Part shown: piece after piece, positions 6,983 through 11,302 of the stretch
Layout of the letters: each line of letters opens with the position of its first letter
Numbering within the stretch: position 1 is the stretch's first letter
The notes under the pieces: generated by a model
Databases searched by the model: none
Told to the model about the DNA's origin: nothing
The model's input: the letters and a program-made list of their open reading frames with translations, nothing else
From: Rhodospirillales bacterium
Lineage (GTDB): Bacteria; Pseudomonadota; Alphaproteobacteria; Rhodospirillales; 2-02-FULL-58-16
Reading direction: 5' to 3'
DNA length: 11,302 bases
Assembly (NCBI GenBank): GCA_021775195.1
Contig: JAJFIG010000188.1
Location: 1 to 11,302 of the forward strand
Translations under genes and position numbers: made by a program

Positions 6983-7327
6983 GTGGCGATGGGCAAACCG
7001 ATTCCCCTCTGCCCCCTCGACGCCGTGCCCGACGGCGGTTCCAACGGCTTCGCCGTCGATGTCGACGGGACACGCCAGGGATTCATGGTCATCCGCCGGG
7101 GAAACGCCCTCCATGTCTACGCCAACCGCTGCCCCCATGTCGGCTTGCCTTTGGATTTCACCCCCGGGCAGTTCCTCGACCCCGAGCGGACCCACATCCA
7201 GTGCGCCAACCACGGCGCCCTGTTCCGCATCGAGGACGGGTTCTGTGTCTCGGGTCCATGCGCCGGTGCCGGCCTTAAACCCTTCCAAACCAAGGTCATA
7301 AAGGGAACGATTTACATAACGGATTAA
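6983..7327 (+). CDS. Small Rieske-type [2Fe-2S] ferredoxin
   Basis: A 114-residue protein that is almost entirely one Rieske domain, a [2Fe-2S] cluster held by two Cys and two His. The ligands are C50-P-H52 in NRCPHVGLPLDF and C74-A-N-H77 in IQCANHGALFRI. The 21-residue spacing between the two motifs is longer than the roughly 15-17 typical of oxygenase ferredoxins. The disulfide cysteines of bc1-type Rieske proteins are missing, which fits a soluble ferredoxin-like carrier. Two further cysteines (88 and 93, in GFCVSGPC) follow the cluster. No oxygenase or reductase partner is nearby, so its electron partner is unknown. Start is either the GTG at 6983 or the ATG at 6989; neither has a strong ribosome binding site, and the gene follows the previous stop by 4 nt. 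Confidence 0.9.
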   Translation: MAMGKPIPLCPLDAVPDGGSNGFAVDVDGTRQGFMVIRRGNALHVYANRCPHVGLPLDFTPGQFLDPERTHIQCANHGALFRIEDGFCVSGPCAGAGLKPFQTKVIKGTIYITD

Positions 7328-7344
7328 AGCCGCTATCGGACCCT

Positions 7345-7380
7345 GCGAAAAATTGTCGTTTCGCCACCGCGAATTTTCGC
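7345..7380. promoter_or_regulatory. Two adjacent GCGAA/TTCGC inverted repeats upstream of acs
   Basis: First repeat: GCGAAA (7345-7350), 8-nt spacer, TTTCGC (7359-7364). Second repeat: GCGAA (7369-7373), 2-nt spacer, TTCGC (7376-7380). Four copies of the same half-site within 36 bp, placed 8 nt before a candidate -35 element, look like a regulator's operator, most likely for acs. Neither hairpin is followed by a T-run, so they are not obvious terminators for the Rieske gene. Confidence 0.5.
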
Positions 7381-7388
7381 AACAGCAC

Positions 7389-7416
7389 TTGTTTCCTGGG
7401 CTTTTTTTGCCATAAT
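7389..7416 (+). promoter_or_regulatory. Candidate acs promoter
   Basis: TTGTTT (7389-7394), a 16-nt spacer containing a run of seven T, then CATAAT (7411-7416). It lies in the most AT-rich part of the window, about 100 nt before the acs start, and directly downstream of the GCGAA inverted repeats. A long leader of roughly 90 nt would follow. Confidence 0.45.
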
Positions 7417-7451
7417 TCGGATTGTTTTGCAGTGCACCAAATAGGTTTTTC

Positions 7452-7477
7452 GAATTTCAGGCGTCCCGTCGAAATTC
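7452..7477 (+). repeat. Inverted repeat in the acs leader
   Basis: GAATTTC (7452-7458) and GAAATTC (7471-7477) form a perfect 7-bp inverted repeat around a 12-nt loop, inside the predicted 5' leader of acs and about 40 nt before its ATG. It could be a second operator or an mRNA hairpin. The acs ribosome binding site (GGGAGGAG, 7499-7506) lies outside it. Confidence 0.35.
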
Positions 7478-7516
7478 CTGCGCGACGCGATGCATCCTGG
7501 GAGGAGCAAACACGTC

Positions 7517-9451
<1,935 letters not shown>

Positions 9452-9454
<3 letters not shown>

Positions 9455-9466
9455 ACCAGCGGTTCA
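9452..9466 (+). repeat. Short hairpin covering the acs stop codon
   Basis: TGAACC (9452-9457), a 3-nt loop and GGTTCA (9461-9466) form a perfect 6-bp hairpin whose first three bases are the acs stop codon. It is followed 9 nt later by the main terminator. It may protect the transcript end or be fortuitous. Confidence 0.4.
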
Positions 9467-9475
9467 AATGATCGG

Positions 9476-9508
9476 AAAAAGGCGGGGCCATCGCGGCCTC
9501 GCCTTTTT
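9476..9508. terminator. Bidirectional intrinsic terminator between acs and the nuclease gene
   Basis: AAAAA, then GGCGGGGCC (9481-9489), a 5-nt loop, GGCCTCGCC (9495-9503) and TTTTT (9504-9508). The 9-bp GC-rich stem has one G-U wobble and is flanked by A and T tracts on both sides. It can end transcription of acs rightward and of the nuclease gene leftward. Confidence 0.92.
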
Positions 9509-9532
9509 CTCGCCCTGTCACGGGCCACTGTT

Positions 9533-10003
9533 TTATCCCGCCCGCTCCCCGGCGCACCAGGATTCCCGACCACCGCCACCGTAGGGGCGCCCCAGGTGGG
9601 CGGCAATCAGGATCGCCGTCAGGTCCTCGCCCGCCTCCGTCTCGACCCGGGCAACCACCCGGCCGGCATATTTGCCATACTGAATTTCGCGCAGGGTGAC
9701 CTCCCCACCACCGATCCGTTCCTCGACGAAGTCCCGGGCGCTGGCCGCCAGGTCCCGCTCACGGGCACAGCGGCCTCTCAGCTCGGGCGCGTCGACACCC
9801 TCCAGGCGCACCCGGGTCTCCACCTCCTGGCCCAGCCATATTCGCGCCCGCACCACCAGGGTGTCACCGTCGAAAACCCGGAGCACCCGCGCCCTGATGG
9901 GACCAGTGATGGGATCGGGACCACCCACCAGGGACACCGCCGGCATTACCAGCAGAACCGAGAGGACGAGACTCGGAATCAGGACCCGTGTTGTCAAACC
10001 CAT
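9533..10003 (-). CDS. Membrane-anchored or exported thermonuclease (SNase family)
   Basis: A 156-residue protein with a hydrophobic N-terminal segment (residues 6-26, LVLSVLLVMPAVSLV) acting as signal peptide or anchor, followed by a staphylococcal-nuclease-like OB fold. The catalytic pattern is complete: Asp45 and Asp47 in VFDGDTLV, Arg66, Asp71 and Glu74 in RLEGVDAPE, and Arg115 in GKYAGRVVARV, matching Asp19/Asp21, Arg35, Asp40, Glu43 and Arg87 of the Staphylococcus enzyme. The family cleaves DNA and RNA with Ca2+. Cys79 (GRCARE) and Cys150 (ESWC) could pair in the periplasm. The ATG at 10003 puts the hydrophobic segment at the start; the open frame extends to 10225, but those 74 extra residues look non-coding. 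The ribosome binding site is weak (GGGTGG). Confidence 0.88.
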   Translation of the reverse strand: MGLTTRVLIPSLVLSVLLVMPAVSLVGGPDPITGPIRARVLRVFDGDTLVVRARIWLGQEVETRVRLEGVDAPELRGRCARERDLAASARDFVEERIGGGEVTLREIQYGKYAGRVVARVETEAGEDLTAILIAAHLGRPYGGGGRESWCAGERAG

Positions 10004-10154
10004 GGACCAGCCACCCAGCGGATAAAGCGGACGGCCCGTTCCCCGGTCACACGCCTCCCGCGGATCCAATCGTCGCGTTACCAGGGCACCCGGCCATCCT
10101 CGAAAGGATACCATGGATGTCCTCGAGATCGAGAACAAAAAATGAACATTTACT

Positions 10155-10187
10155 AAAAATGGAATAGAGACGCCGCCGGGCAACGTC
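10155..10187 (-). terminator. Possible terminator after the SdhAF4-like gene
   Basis: On the minus strand a stem of about 8 bp (arms 10180-10187 and 10169-10176, two of the pairs G-U, 3-nt loop) begins directly after the stop codon. A T-rich tract ending in TTTTT (10159-10155) follows about 9 nt later. The gap between stem and T-run makes it a weak candidate. The rest of the 184-bp gap 10004-10187 holds an AT-rich patch (about 10134-10168) that could contain the nuclease promoter, but no clear elements. Confidence 0.4.
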
Positions 10188-10385
10188 CTAGAAATCGATG
10201 CAGCGGCCGTTGCGCTCCCAGTCACCGAAACGGGTCGGCTCGGCGCCCTTGGGACCGCCGATTTCCACCGGTGTGTCGCCTACCGGTTTCGTCTTCTTGT
10301 TCTTGGCGGTGTCCGCCTTGTCGTTGCCGTCCGCCGCCATTGGTTCCGGATCAGGGCTACCGTCGACCTCTGGTTTATCGCTCAT
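10188..10385 (-). CDS. DUF1674 / succinate dehydrogenase assembly factor 4-like protein
   Basis: A 65-residue protein with a disordered, charged N-terminal half and the diagnostic C-terminal motif EIGGPKGAEPTRFGDWERNGRCIDF seen at residues 41-65, matching the G-G-P-x-G-x-E-P-T-R-(Y/F)-G-D-W-E pattern of DUF1674. The eukaryotic family member SDHAF4 (yeast Sdh8) binds flavinylated SdhA and helps it join SdhB; a similar role in bacterial complex II is inferred. No sdh gene is in the window. Its ATG overlaps the stop codon of the upstream O-antigen ligase gene (ATGA, 10382-10385), implying translational coupling to that gene. Confidence 0.9.
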   Translation of the reverse strand: MSDKPEVDGSPDPEPMAADGNDKADTAKNKKTKPVGDTPVEIGGPKGAEPTRFGDWERNGRCIDF

Positions 10386-11302
10386 GGTTCCAACACCTTC
10401 ATCGAGCCGTCGTCGTCCAGATTAGAATAGCCACCCCGCCCAACCACCGCCACCATTACCCCGGCCGTCAGCATCAGCCCCGCCAACCACCAGCTCTGCC
10501 AGGCACCATAGCTGACCGCGGCAACGGCGAGCCCCCCGGTGAACAGCGCCAGGCTTGCCGCCCGGTCCACCCGGTCCGACAAGGCGTCCACGGCGCGCAC
10601 CAGGGCCAGCAGCGCCGCCACCAGTAAGAGCGCCCCCACCAGGCCCAGTTCCAGCCACACCTGGAGGATGCCGTTGTGAGGATGGAGCGGGATCGGCTCC
10701 ACCGTCACCGACCACGGCTTGCCCGGTGTGCCGACGGCGAATTTGTGCTCGACCCGGGCCTTTTTGTCATAGAAGGCGCGTGACGTGTCGAATCCGTGCC
10801 CAAGGAAGGGCCGCTCCTTGATATGGGCCGCCGTCGTCCGCCAAATGTGAAGGCGGTGCAGCGCCGAATTGGGCAGCACCGAGAATTCCTCGCCCACCGT
10901 CGCCGGGTCCGGCAACAACGCCGCCGTCCACGGCGCCGTCAGCACGCCGGCGGCGACAGCTACCGCAAGCATCACCGGCACCGCCCGACGCCACGCCAGG
11001 CCCCCCAGGAACACCACTCCCCCAGCCGCCACCGCCAGGATCGGCGCCGCGGCGCTGGCAAACGCCAGGATGATCGCACCGGCAAGCCCGCCGGCGATCG
11101 CAATGGCGGCGGAATAACGTCGCCGCAACGCCAAACCCAGGGGCCACAGATAAAGGGCCGCCACCGATGCCCCGGGATTGAGCAGCAGGGTGAAATCACT
11201 TGGAACCCCCGTCGTCTTTCCTACAAGCCCGAAAAGAAACCGCGTCACAGCCCCCTGGCCCGCCAACTCCACCGCCAGGAAGGTGAACCCTACTGCCCCG
11301 CC
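10382..11302 (-). CDS. O-antigen ligase/polymerase-like membrane protein (5' end off the window)
   Basis: Partial: the frame stays open to the right edge, so the N-terminal part is missing and about 306 residues are seen. Several membrane segments are visible (for example AIAIAGGLAGAIILAFASAA, VVFLGGLAW, VPVMLAVAVAAGVL, LGLVGALLLVAALLALV and WWLAGLMLTAGVMVAVV). They flank a large periplasmic loop with ALHRLHIWRTTAAHIKERP and GHGFDTSR, and the loop ends in LHPHNGILQVWLELG (HPHN encoded at 10673-10684). That loop pattern is the hallmark of the Wzy_C (O-antigen ligase, WaaL) superfamily, which moves lipid-linked glycans at the periplasmic face of the inner membrane. Ligase versus polymerase cannot be separated from this fragment. 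A GTG at 11272 could be read as a start, but upstream in-frame codons continue with hydrophobic residues, so it is internal. Confidence 0.88.
   Translation of the reverse strand, partial: GGAVGFTFLAVELAGQGAVTRFLFGLVGKTTGVPSDFTLLLNPGASVAALYLWPLGLALRRRYSAAIAIAGGLAGAIILAFASAAAPILAVAAGGVVFLGGLAWRRAVPVMLAVAVAAGVLTAPWTAALLPDPATVGEEFSVLPNSALHRLHIWRTTAAHIKERPFLGHGFDTSRAFYDKKARVEHKFAVGTPGKPWSVTVEPIPLHPHNGILQVWLELGLVGALLLVAALLALVRAVDALSDRVDRAASLALFTGGLAVAAVSYGAWQSWWLAGLMLTAGVMVAVVGRGGYSNLDDDGSMKVLEP

Noticed and set aside
5968..7092. Open frame of 374 codons antisense to the EVE, unknown and Rieske genes
   Set aside because: It spans several well-supported plus-strand genes, is rich in His/Gly/Asp as expected from the reverse of GC-rich coding DNA, and shows no motif.
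7397..7410. Possible sigma-54 promoter (GG and GC pair) before acs
   Set aside because: The spacing between GG and GC is 8-9 nt rather than the required 10, and the conserved bases around it do not match.
10096..10110. Small palindrome ATCCT-CGAA-AGGAT upstream of the nuclease gene
   Set aside because: Arms are only 5 bp, with no second copy and no alignment to promoter elements; such repeats are expected by chance.
10113..10145. Ten-codon open frame with AAAGGA upstream on the plus strand in the nuclease/SdhAF4 gap
   Set aside because: Too short, and the plus strand here has no promoter or downstream gene to regulate; likely chance.
10004..10225. N-terminal extension of the nuclease reading frame
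   Set aside because: The 74 extra residues have no resemblance to a domain and would bury the hydrophobic segment. They also run through the AT-rich patch and the hairpin after the SdhAF4-like gene and overlap the 3' end of that gene.

Overview
The window is a gene-dense, high-GC stretch (codons mostly ending in C or G) that reads as an ordinary alphaproteobacterial chromosome, probably Rhodospirillales-like. The pointers are a hemC-hemD-mitofilin (Mic60) cluster, a DUF1674/SdhAF4 protein, and tsaD and gpsA placed divergently from hemC. This placement is inference from gene content; no rRNA or other phylogenetic marker is present.

Layout. Positions 5-3196 (minus strand) hold hemC, hemD and a Mic60/mitofilin-like inner-membrane protein; hemC and hemD overlap by 4 nt. 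Positions 3298-7327 (plus strand) hold tsaD, a 60-residue exported peptide, gpsA, a YciI-family protein, an EVE-domain protein, an unrecognised 169-residue protein and a small Rieske ferredoxin; the last four are nearly contiguous. Positions 7328-7516 form an unusually AT-rich, repeat-containing control region in front of acs (7517-9454), which ends in a strong bidirectional terminator. Positions 9533-11302 (minus strand) hold a membrane-anchored thermonuclease, the SdhAF4-like protein and the C-terminal part of an O-antigen ligase/polymerase that runs off the right edge.

Function. The left block makes heme (porphobilinogen to uroporphyrinogen III) and carries a membrane-shaping protein that travels with heme genes in alphaproteobacteria. 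The middle block combines tRNA t6A modification (tsaD), glycerol-3-phosphate synthesis for phospholipids (gpsA) and small accessory proteins. acs activates acetate to acetyl-CoA and appears to be a separate, regulated transcription unit. The right block is surface polysaccharide plus respiratory-complex assembly, followed by a nuclease gene.

I see no mobile element, CRISPR array, tRNA or rRNA, and no convincing new multi-gene system. The items most worth a second look are the two adjacent inverted repeats built on GCGAA/TTCGC upstream of acs, the nested stem-loop abutting the mic60 ribosome binding site, the unknown 169-residue protein between the EVE and Rieske genes, and the small exported peptide. 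No gene-free stretch exceeds 300 bases; the longest are 7328-7516, 10004-10187 and 1328-1502.
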